Origin: Cotesia glomerata
Lineage: Eukaryota; Arthropoda; Insecta; Hymenoptera; Braconidae
Length of the DNA: 64,000 nucleotides
Reading direction: 5' to 3'
Assembly: GCF_020080835.1 (NCBI RefSeq)
Contig: NC_058162.1
Coordinates: forward strand, 20,590,144-20,654,143
Notes under the pieces: generated by a model
Seen by the model: the letters and a program-made list of their open reading frames with translations, nothing else
What the model was told of the DNA's origin: nothing
Database searches by the model: none
Translations under genes and position numbers: made by a program
In this document: one piece after another, positions 47,036 to 57,813 of the stretch
Layout of the letters: the number at the start of each line of letters is the position of its first letter
How positions within the stretch are numbered: position 1 is the stretch's first letter

Positions 47036-47499
47036 ATGTACGTAGTCGGAGAGAAAAAAATAAAGGAAAACTATACTTTTACACTATAGAAATGTTATTT
47101 TCATGTGCGCATGCGTTGTATTTTAGACTGTAGGTACACTGCTCTTAAATATAATTATTATTATGTATTTTATAACCTCGTGTTTGTTTATACTGTTTTA
47201 TTCACTCAGATATTTTTATAGTAACTAGTGGTAAATATTTATTGTTCGTTGACAGTTAATAAGAAATCCTTGTTGATCAAGCAGTTGTTCGCAGTAAGTA
47301 ATACTTTATTTATTTATTTTTTCATTAATACTTATTATTAGATTTGAAATAAATGTATATCAAGTAAGGTATACATTATTTAACTGATGTAATGTTAATA
47401 ATATAATTATTTTTTTATATTTAATTGAATAATTAATTATTTTAATAATTACATTTTTCTTTTTATTTTGATCACATGAATATGCGCCAAGTACCATGT

Positions 47500-49924
47500 T
47501 GTAACAGGCCGCTTTTAGCGCCACCTGTTAAGGTGTTGTTTCTCTAATTTTACCTTTTGAATTTAATTTTAAAGGAAAATTTAATTGAGCTGTTTTTTTT
47601 ATTTTATTTTATGCCCATTGGTTGGATTCGCCGCGACCGAGTCGCCCTCGCGTGTAGAAACTCGAACGAAGCTCGATTGCGCGCGAAACCTAAATCTAAT
47701 GCGATAAAATGTAATTTGAGTTAGTAAGTAAGTAGCGTTAAGTTAGATTTAAGTACTTAATTATTGTGACGGTACTAACGACGCCGGCCACGAACCCGCG
47801 AAGAGAAACAACGAGGATCATCGACGTGGGTAACCTGCAAGATCATCAACGACGGAAGGATGGCTGTCTCGAGAGCGAGTGAAACGACGGACTGAGTGGA
47901 ACTCGAAGTGAGCACTCGACGCATGCGTGAAGGGTAAAGCTAGCTGGCGAGCGCTCCAATGCTCCCGCCAATACATCATTCAAAATATCGATATCGGAAA
48001 ATTGGACTTACGGCGCCATCTCTGGAGTTCACAGCTAACGACGGACCCAGCAGAGAGGGGAGGGAGAAAAGAATGCGACACGTGCTGATGTTTTTCTTTC
48101 TTCCACGTTTCCGACTTGCCGTGTGCAGACACGTTTTTGCGACTTAGTTTTTTTTGGTTATTTATTTTGGGGAAAATCCTTGAGTAATTCTTGCGTTGAA
48201 AGTTACGTAGATTTTTTTATTAGCCACGACGTATTGTGCTGATTTTGGTTTGCCGAAAAATAAAGGCAGGGCGAAATTAAGTAGCTGTTGCTAATTAGTT
48301 ACTCGACGAAAGCGTCATAAAGTACGACGTGTTTTTTGGTGATTGTTAGTCGACGTGTCCGTGTTCCGAAGGATCAACAATTGTCTTCTTCGAGGAAGCC
48401 AGTATCCAAGAGTCCGACGTGGAAGCCGAGAGCGACTTGGTGGCAGAAACAACCCAGGAATAACTTCAGGGCAACGCTGTGACCAGGGTGAGTGGCTTTG
48501 TCTCAATAGAAATAGCTCGTGGGATTCGATTGTGTTAGTTAGAACAGTTGGATGGGTTCATTACATCCTACTCTATTTATTAATAATTGTACTCGACACT
48601 AGTCGAGTCATCGTGTAAAAACGTCAAGGCTAAGTTGAGTTAGTCAGCCGAGATAATCCCACGAGGTATTTAGGTACCGTCATAATTTATTGGTGTGTGT
48701 GTACGGTCGGAAAATTATTATTGTTCGTTGGAATAGTCACACTGGTTGATTTTTGTACTCCCGGGGTAATCGATGAGTTCGATTACCCATTGATCGAGCT
48801 TCGGGTTCGTGCGATTTACCGACTTGAGTAATAGGTTCGCCTACGGAAAGGGAACCCGAGAAACGGCTGCCGCGTCCGAGGCAGGCAATTGGACGTAAGT
48901 TGCCCACTCTCAGCGGAGCAGTTGGGACTTAGATTAAAATTTAACTGTGTGAGAATCAGTGACAGAGAACTGAGTTATTATTTAATGTTTTTTTTTGTAT
49001 TTAATTTAATTATTGAGTAAATTCGACGATTGAATATTATTATTTAAGGTTTAATTAAATTCGGCGAATAAATTAGTTAAATCTTGAACTTTAATTTGGC
49101 TATTCTTAATTGAAGTTTGGTGCATCGATTATTGAGTTTACTTATGTAATTAGTCGCTATTACTAAAGCAAACGGAGATTTATTTTTTTTTGATGGTTGT
49201 TAATTTTAATTAATCATCATTAGCAAATTGCTATTAACCGAATTTAGCAGAGATTATTTGTTTTTTTTTTCTTTTACTGAAATTAACTGAATTGGTGCAA
49301 CGATTGATGTTTTATTATCTTGCTTAATGGTATTTACGTGAGTTCAGCGAAGATTATTATTTTATTTAGTTAATTAATCGCCGTTAATTAATTTGAGCAC
49401 AGATTTAATTTTTTTTTGTCGCTGGTCATTAATTGGGCTGAGCGAAAGGCTCATTATAATTTTTTTTGAGTATTTAGCGAGTGAGTATTAAGTGGGTTAT
49501 TACGAGTAACTCATTATTGCTATTGCGGCGACTTTGAACTTTTCCGTGTTCGGGTTGCGAACTGCGAATCGACGACAGCGTCGACGATTATTATTGTTAT
49601 TAATTTTCCGTGCGTTTCTTTTCTTGATTGTCATTCTGAACCAATCGTTTCATTTATTGTTAATAAATTTATAATTTAAATTGCTCTATTAATTTTTTTT
49701 TAATTAATTGCGAGCAATCCCGAATACTTTCCCCGTTCCTCTATAATTAAGTCGTACCCTTAAGGCCCGCCACCCGACGAAGAGAGTCCCGGACCGGAGT
49801 AGCCGGAAATCGACGTGATCGGAGCAAAGCTCCTGGCGCCCAACAACAGGTAAGCAGGTAGGCCAGATTATTTTATTTCGGACTTCGTCCTCGATAACGC
49901 ACGGGGACGAAAATACCCGTTATA
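47500..49924. mobile_element. Probable solo LTR, family L2, about 2.4 kb, TSD ATGT
   Basis: Begins TGTAACAGGCCGC and ends AATACCCGTTATA, an imperfect inverted terminal match (TGTAACAGG against TATAACGGG). It is flanked by ATGT at 47496-47499 and 49925-49928. It is much GC-richer than its surroundings, with long T-rich stretches. It contains a CTGGCGCCCAACAACAGG segment near 49830, which resembles a primer-binding region, so the LTR limits could be different. No coding sequence is present. It includes the 18S-like stretch listed separately. Confidence 0.5.
48833..48914 (+). other. 18S rRNA-like segment inside the L2 LTR
   Basis: GGTTCG...CGGA.AGGGA, then GAGAAACGGCT, CC, GGCA, and CGTAA.TT.CCCACTC.CAGC follow in the same order and nearly the same spacing as a conserved segment of the 5' domain of eukaryotic 18S rRNA. 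Only one small gap is needed. By eye about three quarters of about 80 positions agree with the insect consensus as I remember it. It is too short and too diverged to be an rRNA gene. Confidence 0.45.
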
Positions 49925-50189
49925 ATGTATAACCTACATTCTCTATATTGCATTCTATATAATATTTATACTATCACTGTTGCCTGTCATTAATTAAGTT
50001 CATTATCTATTTTTATTGTTATTAAATGTTTTTTTAGTAATTAAAAATTTCAAAAAATACAATTATAAATTTTTTTTATTTTAGTTTAGTGTTTTAATAA
50101 AATTACTATATAACATAACGCATCTGTAGTAAATTCGAAAATTTCTAATTTTATTTTATTTTCAGAAAATTTAACTACATACATTAATC

Positions 50190-50325
50190 AACAATCTATT
50201 AGCTGCACTCCGATGTCACCTAGAAAAAACGTAAAACACCAGCAGAACGTACTCGTGAATATAGAGCTCGGAAGAAGGCCCGAGAAAATCCTACAAATCC
50301 AGAGCCATCTTGCCCTACGTTGATT
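50190..50325 (+). pseudogene. Helitron-encoded protein, first N-terminal fragment
   Basis: Encodes the basic motif KTPAERTREYRARKKA, found twice more downstream at about 56260-56320 and 56405-56460. An in-frame stop lies just upstream of it. The fragment is cut off at 50325 by TIR element W13. It belongs to the Helitron that continues at 56203. Confidence 0.65.
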
Positions 50326-50567
50326 CCCGTGAAAAAATTTTCTGATCAGACTATATCAGGCCTGATATAAATCGTCCATATCAGGCCTGATATAGAAATT
50401 GGCCATATCAGACTATATATGCCTTGATATAAGTATATCAGACTATGTACCTGCCCCGGTAAAAAAATTATATATCATTATATTACATAATTATAAATGA
50501 AAAATGGCCCTATATAATTATGTATAATTAGGTATAATTATATATAATTATTTCCATAGGAAAAAAA

Positions 50568-50650
50568 AATCGGCGCGAGTGGGAATCGAACCGGGGACCT
50601 ACCGCTTGAAAGACTAATTCACTACCCGTTTACCTAAAAGACTTACTTGG
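50568..50650 (-). repeat. tRNA-like sequence followed by a T-run
   Basis: The minus strand reads GGTAAACGGGTAGTGAATTA (A-box-like), a CTTTCAA loop with T33, CCCGGTTCGATTCCC (B box), then a T9 run of Pol III terminator type. Stems are incomplete, so I call a tRNA-derived SINE head. Confidence 0.35.
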
Positions 50651-51385
50651 AGAACAGAGTTTATTATAACTACAAGTAATGCGAATCGTATACATGATCG
50701 ATTCGTAGTGAACAAAATTTTTTATCTAATTTATTAATTATTAACTGTCAATATTTATATATAATAATGGTATCTATATGTAGATTTATAAAATTATCTA
50801 TGTATACATGAAATCGCAAAAATGATTCGACGATATATTGTTCAGGTACTTTGTTGCTTTAAAATTTATAATTTCTTTGAAATTAAAAAAATAATCGACG
50901 TAAAATGAGAATTGAAAGCTTAAATTTTAATGGAATTATTTGTTTAGTATATGGAACTATATATTGCTGGAGGGCCTGGCTAACAATTTTTGAACTTGAC
51001 AAAACTAATAATTTTTGTGAAATAAAATTTTTTTTTAATTCCTATTATTTCATCCGAAAAATACTATATATTAAAAGATTGTTAATCATTGGAGTAACAG
51101 ACTCTTAGATAGAAAAAGAGAATGTTTTATGGTAATCACAAAATACTCAATGGAGTAAAAAAAATTATATAGAATTCTATATAATTAATAATAATAATAA
51201 TTTATTATTACCAGAAATACAGATATTTGAAAAAATACATAATAAGTGTACAATACAAAAATATCTGTCCTATAGAGATGATTTCCATCTGTACATAGGA
51301 CTGGTACAGTAATTTATATCCATGAAGACAAAATTATTAGCATACAAAATTGAACAATTAAAACTTAAAAACTAATTAACTCAAT

Positions 51386-54257
51386 TTATTCTGTATTTTG
51401 TTTTAACCATTCAGTTATTTTCATCTTAATAGATTTTTTAGAACCGTCTAACATCTTTAAATTGTTTGGTAACCTATTGTAAAATTTCACAGCAACATAG
51501 CTAGCACTCTTGCATGAAATAGTTTTGTTCCTCTTTGGCATTGCAATAGACTTGTTTCTTGTGTTTACAACTATATCTTTATATCTAAGTTTACATTCAT
51601 TATAGTATGTCATAATAGAATTTATAATAAAAGATTGCCTGATATTTAATACATCCTCACTGTTTATTTTTTTAATTAGTTTATTTTGAATTGTAATTAG
51701 TGAGTTTAACGTATTACTATACGCTCCACCCCAGGCAGTAATTCCATAATTAATTACACTTTCAATCAAGGCCTGGTAAATGATTTTCAGAGTTCTTTTA
51801 TTCATTATTAAACTAAGCTTATAGAAAACAAAAATAAAGTATTTGGTTTTCTTTATCAACTCTTTGATATGACAATCCCACTTCATACAGCTGTCTATAA
51901 CTATTCCTAAGTATTTACAATTTGTTACCCTTTTTAGTTTTTTATTTTCTATGTAAATTTCTGTCTCTTTTGGTACACTATCTTTGTAGCATCCAAAAGT
52001 TATGTATATGGTTTTTTTCAATATTTAGAGAAAGCTGATTAACACATAGCCATTTGTTCAGTACTTTCAACCACTTTATAGTTTTAGTTTGAACCTCATT
52101 CCAATTTTTACCTGAGCATAAAACTGCAGTATCATCAGCATAGGAAACAATAGAGTTGTCCGGGAGTAGACCAAAGACATCATTTATGTACACTATAAAA
52201 AGTAAAGGACCCAAAATCGTCCCTTGTGGTACTCCCACTGTCACTTTCATATTTTTACTCTTTTCATTATTAACTTTGACACACTGTGCTCTATTTTTTA
52301 GATAATTCTTTAATAACTCCAGGACCACTCCTCTTATTCCATATGCTTCTAATTTTTCTAACAGAATATTGTGGTTTACTGTGTCAAATGCTTTTGCCAG
52401 GTCCAAAAACGTTACTATTGTAGGAATATTATTATCTAAATGCTTATAAATATGTTCTGTAACAAAACTTATTGCGTCATTTGTTCCTCTATTTTTAACA
52501 AAACCAAATTGTTTTTCAGATATTATTTTATGTTTATTTAAAAATACTGTAAACCTTTGATATATTATTTTTTCCATTATTTTAGCAATATTTGATATTA
52601 ACGAAATTGGTCTGTAATTCGATGGTAATTGCTTGTTTCCAGATTTAAAAATTGGTATTATTTCAGCTGCTTTTAAAGCATTTGGCCAAATACCGGTGTT
52701 CATACACATATTAAAAATGTGAGCTAAAGGCTCACTAATATTACTAGCTATTTTTTTTAAAATCTTACTGCTGATACCATCTACCCCCCCTGCTTTATCT
52801 TTTAATTCATTAATTATTTTCTCTATTTCATTTTTGTTTGTTGGTACGAGAAAAATACTATATGGATTCCTGGCATATGTTTTTTTATTGAGTGATTTAG
52901 TTTTGTCTATTCTAGATGCTAAAGTGTCACCGATACTACTAAAATATGTAACCAAATTATCAGCAATTTGTTTATTATCAGTTATTTCGTTATCCTCACA
53001 TATCAATGACTATATTACTATTTTTATTTACATTCTTACCTATCTTATCCTTAATATATTGCCATAATCGTTTGCTATCTTTACATTCAACTACTTGTTT
53101 TCTCATAAAGTTTTGCTTCGCATTTTTAATTACCCTATCTAAGATTTTACAATACTTATTATATATTCACTTTTTAAAAGTAAATTATTTTTATCTTTGG
53201 CCCAGCTAAGATATAGAGTTTCTTTAGTCTTACATGAATTTATTATACCACTTGTAATCCAGTCTTTTCTGGGTCGCCTGTCCTTCTTTTGCTTCTGTTG
53301 TTTCCTGTATGACTTCTTAATAATAGTTTGTATATTTTCAATTAAATTGTTCACTGCTTCATCAGGAGAATTATAACTTAGCACTTTATACCAGTCAAAC
53401 AGATCACTATTTCTTTTTAACTTTTTGAAGTCTATTACAGTTTTTTCATTTATTTGAATTTCTTTTTTACACAGATTTAACTTTAAAAATAATGTATAAT
53501 GGTCTGCAAAAGTATTCGTATAAATATATGACTTAATGTTTTTAATGTCTGCTTTTACAAACATGTTATCAATACAAGTACCCCCATTAACAACTGAACT
53601 GGGTCTCGTTATACAATTGAAATATGGTATATAATTAAAGTCCAAAAAATTACACATAAGTTCATTTGTAAACAAATCAGAATATAGGAAGTTTATGTTG
53701 AAGTCACCAGTAATGATATGGTTCTTCAATTTTGCATTTTTATTTAAATATTTTTTCACAGATTCCTTAAAAGTTTCTTTATCAGTATCATGTGATCGAT
53801 AAATCCCAGTTATTTTCAAGACACCACTCTTTTTTATTTTTATTTCCACTGATAAAAATTTAATTCCATCAACCGATTCGATATTCATTGATTGACCAGC
53901 TAAAGATTTTTTTACATACATTACCACTCCATCAGCTTTATTTATGTGACTGTCATTATAGTATATATTATATCCACATATATTAAAAATAGTTGGACAC
54001 GTTAAACTCCACGTCTCTGTGCACACAATAATATCAGGTAACACAGTTAAACTTTTAATGAAACATTCCAGTTTTTCAAAATTAGCATTTAGACTCCTTA
54101 CATTAAAGTTAACAATTATAAGATCGTTCACATTAAATTGTTCATTTAATTCATTAATTCTATCATAAGAATCTTCATAACTGAAATCTTCATCTATATC
54201 TTGTTTATCATTTACAGTAATGACATCATTATCACTATCTATGTGTAAAGATGTCAT
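51386..54257 (-). pseudogene. Non-LTR ORF2 (APE endonuclease + reverse transcriptase), three frameshifts
   Basis: The endonuclease portion (54257-53139) shows NVRSLNANFEKL, TETW, ITGDFNINFL and FADHYTLFL. The product continues in another frame across about 53155-53003 (YCKILDRVIKNAKQNFM), then another at 53006-51978 with RT motifs PSNYRPISLISNIAKIMEK, FLDLAKAFDTVNH, VGVPQGTILGP and SYADD. A final shift near 52000 leads into the C-terminal domain (CKYLGIVIDSCMKWDCHI), ending at 51386. Each break is a single indel with little other decay, so inactivation is recent or partly due to sequence error. Confidence 0.85.
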
Positions 54258-55600
54258 TGAGCATTCGTTGATAAGTTAGTTTTACTTTTTTGTCCGAGTA
54301 TTCTACCTAAGTATTTTGGTACCTTGGGTAATGTAGGGTAGTCGATGTCATTAATTAGTTTTTGTAGCTTGAATTTGAGGTATTCACACTGGGTTGTATC
54401 ATTGGGATGGTGTTGTGTACATCTATTTTGTCCGTATTTTTTATTGTAGTATTCACAGTTAACACATGTAAGATGATCAGACTTGCAAGCGGCCGTTAAG
54501 TGGTCACCAGCACATTTTAGGCACTTATCCTCGTTTTTACAATTTTTACTAACGTGGTTTAAACGACCACATTTGTAACATATATTCAAATTAATATCAT
54601 CAATCACTCTACAACATTGGAAACCGACGTATACTTTATGTCCATTTTTAACTACAGAGTCGTAGATTTCAGGTGAAACTTCCATGATCAAGGTGCGCTG
54701 CGTTGTTTTGTTTTTGTATTCACTAATAACTGAAAAACTTCCACTTAACAAATTAGCGTTTCTATTCCTTATGTCTTCTTCCAAATCACCTAAGCTCATA
54801 CTATTCTGAACGTCCAATATTTTTAGTCTAGGTGATTTAAGTGCTTGTACCTCGATATGGTAATCATTCTTTAATTTTTCATTTAGCATTACCGTTGTTC
54901 TTTTGACATCCTCCTTGTTCTTGCATTTGATGGTGACTTCTCCAGACTTATTTGTAACTATCTTTCTAATTGGCACAGTAGTATCCTCCAATAGCTGACA
55001 CTTAACATTTTTATCTACATTCACATTATTTTTATCTTTTGCTTTTACAATAATGTTTGGAATTACGTTTCTTGAAGTATTTCCATCCAACTTTGTCATG
55101 TCAGCATAAGTAACCGTCTTATTATTATTTACCGGATTTTTTATATTCACTAGTTCTTTCAGCAATAGATTTTTATCAACAAGTTCTTGATTTAGCTGTT
55201 TTAGCAAATCATTCTCCACCCTAAGCAAAGCCAACTCATCTTCTATGACAGTTTCATCTAATAACATTGCACCTCTTGTTTTATTTAGAGAGATGTTATT
55301 TTGCAGATCTTCCTTTATTTTATCTTTTTCATATAGTTTCGTTTGTGTTATGATTTTTCGTGCATCTTCACTTAGTTCAATGTTTTCAAAGTCATTTTTT
55401 GAGGTTATACTTTCCACATCATGTGTTCCACAGACCACAAACATTTCACTGATGTATTTTCCTTTTTTTAATCGATTAAAATCATTCGGATGATATACAC
55501 TCTCACATATGATACAAATCACAATTTTTGGCACTTTTAAATTTGAATGACACTTAAAAGTTTTGACATTAGTCTCTAGAGCGTCTGTTTCACCCGCCAT
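54254..55600 (-). CDS. Non-LTR ORF1, gag-like zinc-knuckle protein
   Basis: 448 residues, intact. The N-terminus has a Cys/His cluster (CIICESVYHPNDF ... VVCGTHD), possibly a PHD-like finger. A coiled-coil stretch lies at about 120-160 (ELALLRVENDLLKQLNQELV). A central RRM-like region follows, then C-terminal CCHC knuckles CYKCGRLNHVSKNC, CLKCAGDHLTAAC and a third CVNC.Y..KYG..RC.QH variant. Such ORF1 proteins bind element RNA. Its TGA overlaps the ATG of ORF2, implying termination-reinitiation. Confidence 0.85.
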   Translation of the reverse strand: MAGETDALETNVKTFKCHSNLKVPKIVICIICESVYHPNDFNRLKKGKYISEMFVVCGTHDVESITSKNDFENIELSEDARKIITQTKLYEKDKIKEDLQNNISLNKTRGAMLLDETVIEDELALLRVENDLLKQLNQELVDKNLLLKELVNIKNPVNNNKTVTYADMTKLDGNTSRNVIPNIIVKAKDKNNVNVDKNVKCQLLEDTTVPIRKIVTNKSGEVTIKCKNKEDVKRTTVMLNEKLKNDYHIEVQALKSPRLKILDVQNSMSLGDLEEDIRNRNANLLSGSFSVISEYKNKTTQRTLIMEVSPEIYDSVVKNGHKVYVGFQCCRVIDDINLNICYKCGRLNHVSKNCKNEDKCLKCAGDHLTAACKSDHLTCVNCEYYNKKYGQNRCTQHHPNDTTQCEYLKFKLQKLINDIDYPTLPKVPKYLGRILGQKSKTNLSTNAQ

Positions 55601-55611
55601 CTTAATGAATA

Positions 55612-55612
<1 letters not shown>

Positions 55613-55655
<43 letters not shown>

Positions 55656-55672
55656 ATATATATATATGATTC
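55613..55672. repeat. (TA)n microsatellite
   Basis: A 60-bp TA run at the 5' junction of the Jockey/CR1-group element inside W14. Confidence 0.9.
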
Positions 55673-56204
55673 ATATATAATTTTATATGAATTATATATA
55701 CATCTATATAATTATAAATGAATTACATATGCTTCTATATAATTAGATATGAATCATATATAATGATAAATAGTTTTTTTTATTCGGGTATGCCTTTATA
55801 TGAGTACATAAGACTGCTTATGTGCTGGTAAGGGTATGAGTATATCAGACCATATGAATCCATATCAAGTTATATCAACCCTGATCAGGGATTTTTTTTT
55901 CAAGTTTATCAAAGTATATATAACTTTATAAGGTTATATCAGAGCATATCAGGACCTATTAAAAAATAATGTAAAATTAGATATGAGCATATCAAGCTAT
56001 ATCAAGTCTGATATAGACATATCAAATTGAAAAGGCTTGATCAGGCCTGATATGGCCAATTTTCATATCAGGCCATATCAGGACATATCAAAAATTAAAT
56101 ATGGACATATCAGATCATATCAAGCCAGATATGAACATATCAAAAAATTTTATATGGCCTTATCAGCTCATATCAAGCCTGATCAGAATATTTTTTCACG
56201 GGTT

Positions 56205-56795
56205 GATGTTCAAATTGAAGTACATCAGGAAAATTCTGTTTCGGATCCACCAAGAAAGTCAAAAACACCAGCAGAACGTAGTCGTGAGTATAGAGCCCGG
56301 AAGAAGGCCCTAGAAAATTCTGCAATTTCAGAGCCAGACTGCTCTACGTCGATTGATGTTCAAGCTGAAATACATCAAGAAAATTCTCTTTCGGATTTAC
56401 CAAAAACGTCAAGAACACCAGCCGACCGTAGTCGTCAGTATAGAGCTCGGAAAAAATCTACGATGGTCCTTCAAAACTCAGTACTAAATACTCCATCTAC
56501 TGAAACCTTTTCAACAGATAATCCGTGTACTAGGGATCAAGAGGGTGCAATTTTATCTAAAGCAGATTTTATTATTAGAGACATTCCAAATACTACAACG
56601 ACGCCAAGTATCAACAACGTTACGAGAGGCTTCCAGGCTAATGATTTGCGTGTACCTTATTCTACTTTTTATCATCATAAAAAAGCTCATGAAGAGTTTA
56701 AGACTAAATTCATCAATAACCTGTTCGGACATATTTGCTCAGTCTGTGATAGGTTGTGGTTTAAAAGAGATCTCAAATCTGCATCTAATCAACAT
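56205..56795 (+). pseudogene. Helitron-encoded protein, N-terminal part
   Basis: Two further basic repeats (KTPAERSREYRARKKALE and RTPADRSRQYRARKK) alternate with IDVQ.E.HQENS spacers. A conserved Cys motif follows (HICSVCDRLWFKRDL), typical of the region before the Rep domain in insect Helitrons. The frame is interrupted after SASNQH by a solo LTR at 56796 and resumes at 57814 (QQILNTILPL). Confidence 0.7.
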
Positions 56796-57808
56796 TGTTT
56801 AACCGCTAGGAAAAGGACCTAGTCACATACTTATAAGAAGAATTGCGCCTTCGGGCTTAATCGTTACAACTCGGGAATAATCGTATCACGCTATGGCCGT
56901 CGCCCATGCGCGCCTTGGTTAGCGGTAGAGAAGCCGGCTCACGTGGCCGGCTGCAACAGTTGTGCTTGGACTTTTGTACTAGTACGACTACTCTGTGCGA
57001 ATCGATTCTGATATTTCTTACTTACATCTCACTTTCATTTAAATATTAAAATTATTCATTAAAATATAAATAATTATATTAGCTTCAATCATACTTTAAA
57101 TTCTCAATTCATTTAAATCAGTTCAATAGTTCAGTGAATTAACATAAATAAAATCAAGTAAATTTATTTAGTGACGCCACGCGGCCATTACGCGCCACCG
57201 TTAACAAAGGATTGCATCAGCCACGCGGCTTTAGTCAATCCATAATTGACGCGTGATATTAACAATTAATTACATTAAATTAGTTATTGACATTTAATTA
57301 CGATCTTATTTAATTTAGCTTATAAATAATTAAATTCCAACTTCAAATCATTTGACCAATTTCTACACTAAAAATATCAAACTCAATTGACTAACATTCT
57401 GTTATCAATTGAATATTATTTGCTCTCACCTTGAGACAATTGAACATTAATAGATCTCACTCTGAGATAGTTCAAAGTGATTAGATATTACTAGCTCCCA
57501 CCTTGGGACTTATCTAATTCAAATTATCGATAATTTTCTATCTAAGGCGGTTGAGCTCACCCCCATTGCGTTATTGCAACGTAATTTTACACATTCACAC
57601 TTACACATACATAATTTACTTGTATAATTTCATCAAGGAGGTTTTTTCCCAGCCTAGCTGGGTTTTCCTCCTTTGGGGACAAATAAATTCTTCTAAATTG
57701 TTCCCCAAAAAATCCAAGTATTTTTATTTAATTTCCTAATCCCAACTTTATCGTATAATTTAAAACAATTACGGGAATTATCCGCATTGGATAGTTTTCG
57801 ACAAAACA
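56796..57808. mobile_element. Solo LTR, family L1, 1,013 bp, TSD AACAT
   Basis: Starts TGTTTAACCGC and ends TTTTCGACAAAACA, with AACAT at 56791-56795 and 57809-57813. It shares its terminal segment with the solo LTR at 16012-17226. It interrupts the Helitron reading frame exactly: removing it plus one AACAT restores continuity. Confidence 0.85.
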
Positions 57809-57813
57809 AACAT

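Larger units (their letters stand above)
51185..55612 (-). mobile_element. Jockey/CR1-group non-LTR retrotransposon with (TAA)n tail
   Basis: Minus strand: ORF1 55600-54254 and ORF2 54257-51386 overlap by ATGA. A 3' UTR follows, then a TAATAAT-type tail at about 51185-51205. The 5' end abuts a (TA)n tract at 55613. It is essentially full length, and only ORF2 is damaged. Confidence 0.85.
50455..55788. mobile_element. W14: TIR element with TATATAATTATA words, nested in W13
   Basis: Left CCCGGTAAAAAAATTATATA and right complement of CCCGAATAAAAAAAACTATT. TATATAATTATA-type words fill 50470-50560 and 55675-55770. The target duplication could not be identified. It contains a tRNA-like stretch, an AT-rich gene-free part (50650-51180), the retrotransposon and a (TA)n tract at 55613-55672. 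Confidence 0.55.
50326..56202. mobile_element. W13: TIR element with ATATCAGGCCTGATAT words (TSD TT)
   Basis: Starts CCCGTGAAAAAATTTTCTGA and ends TCAGAATATTTTTTCACGGG. The segments 50340-50450 and 55800-56190 consist of ATATCAG, CCTGATAT, TGATATGG words in both orientations. TT flanks both ends (50324-50325, 56203-56204). The repeated Helitron unit at about 56345-56365 (CGTCGATTGATGTTC) supplies the empty site and confirms a 2-bp duplication. W14 and a non-LTR retrotransposon are nested inside. Confidence 0.75.

Noticed and set aside
48833..48914. A genuine rRNA gene
   Set aside because: Only about 80 nt resemble 18S, with many substitutions and unrelated DNA on both sides.
56203..56795. 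A host bZIP transcription factor, because of the REYRARKK basic motif
   Set aside because: There is no leucine zipper, the motif is triplicated, and the frame leads directly into Helitron Rep and helicase domains.
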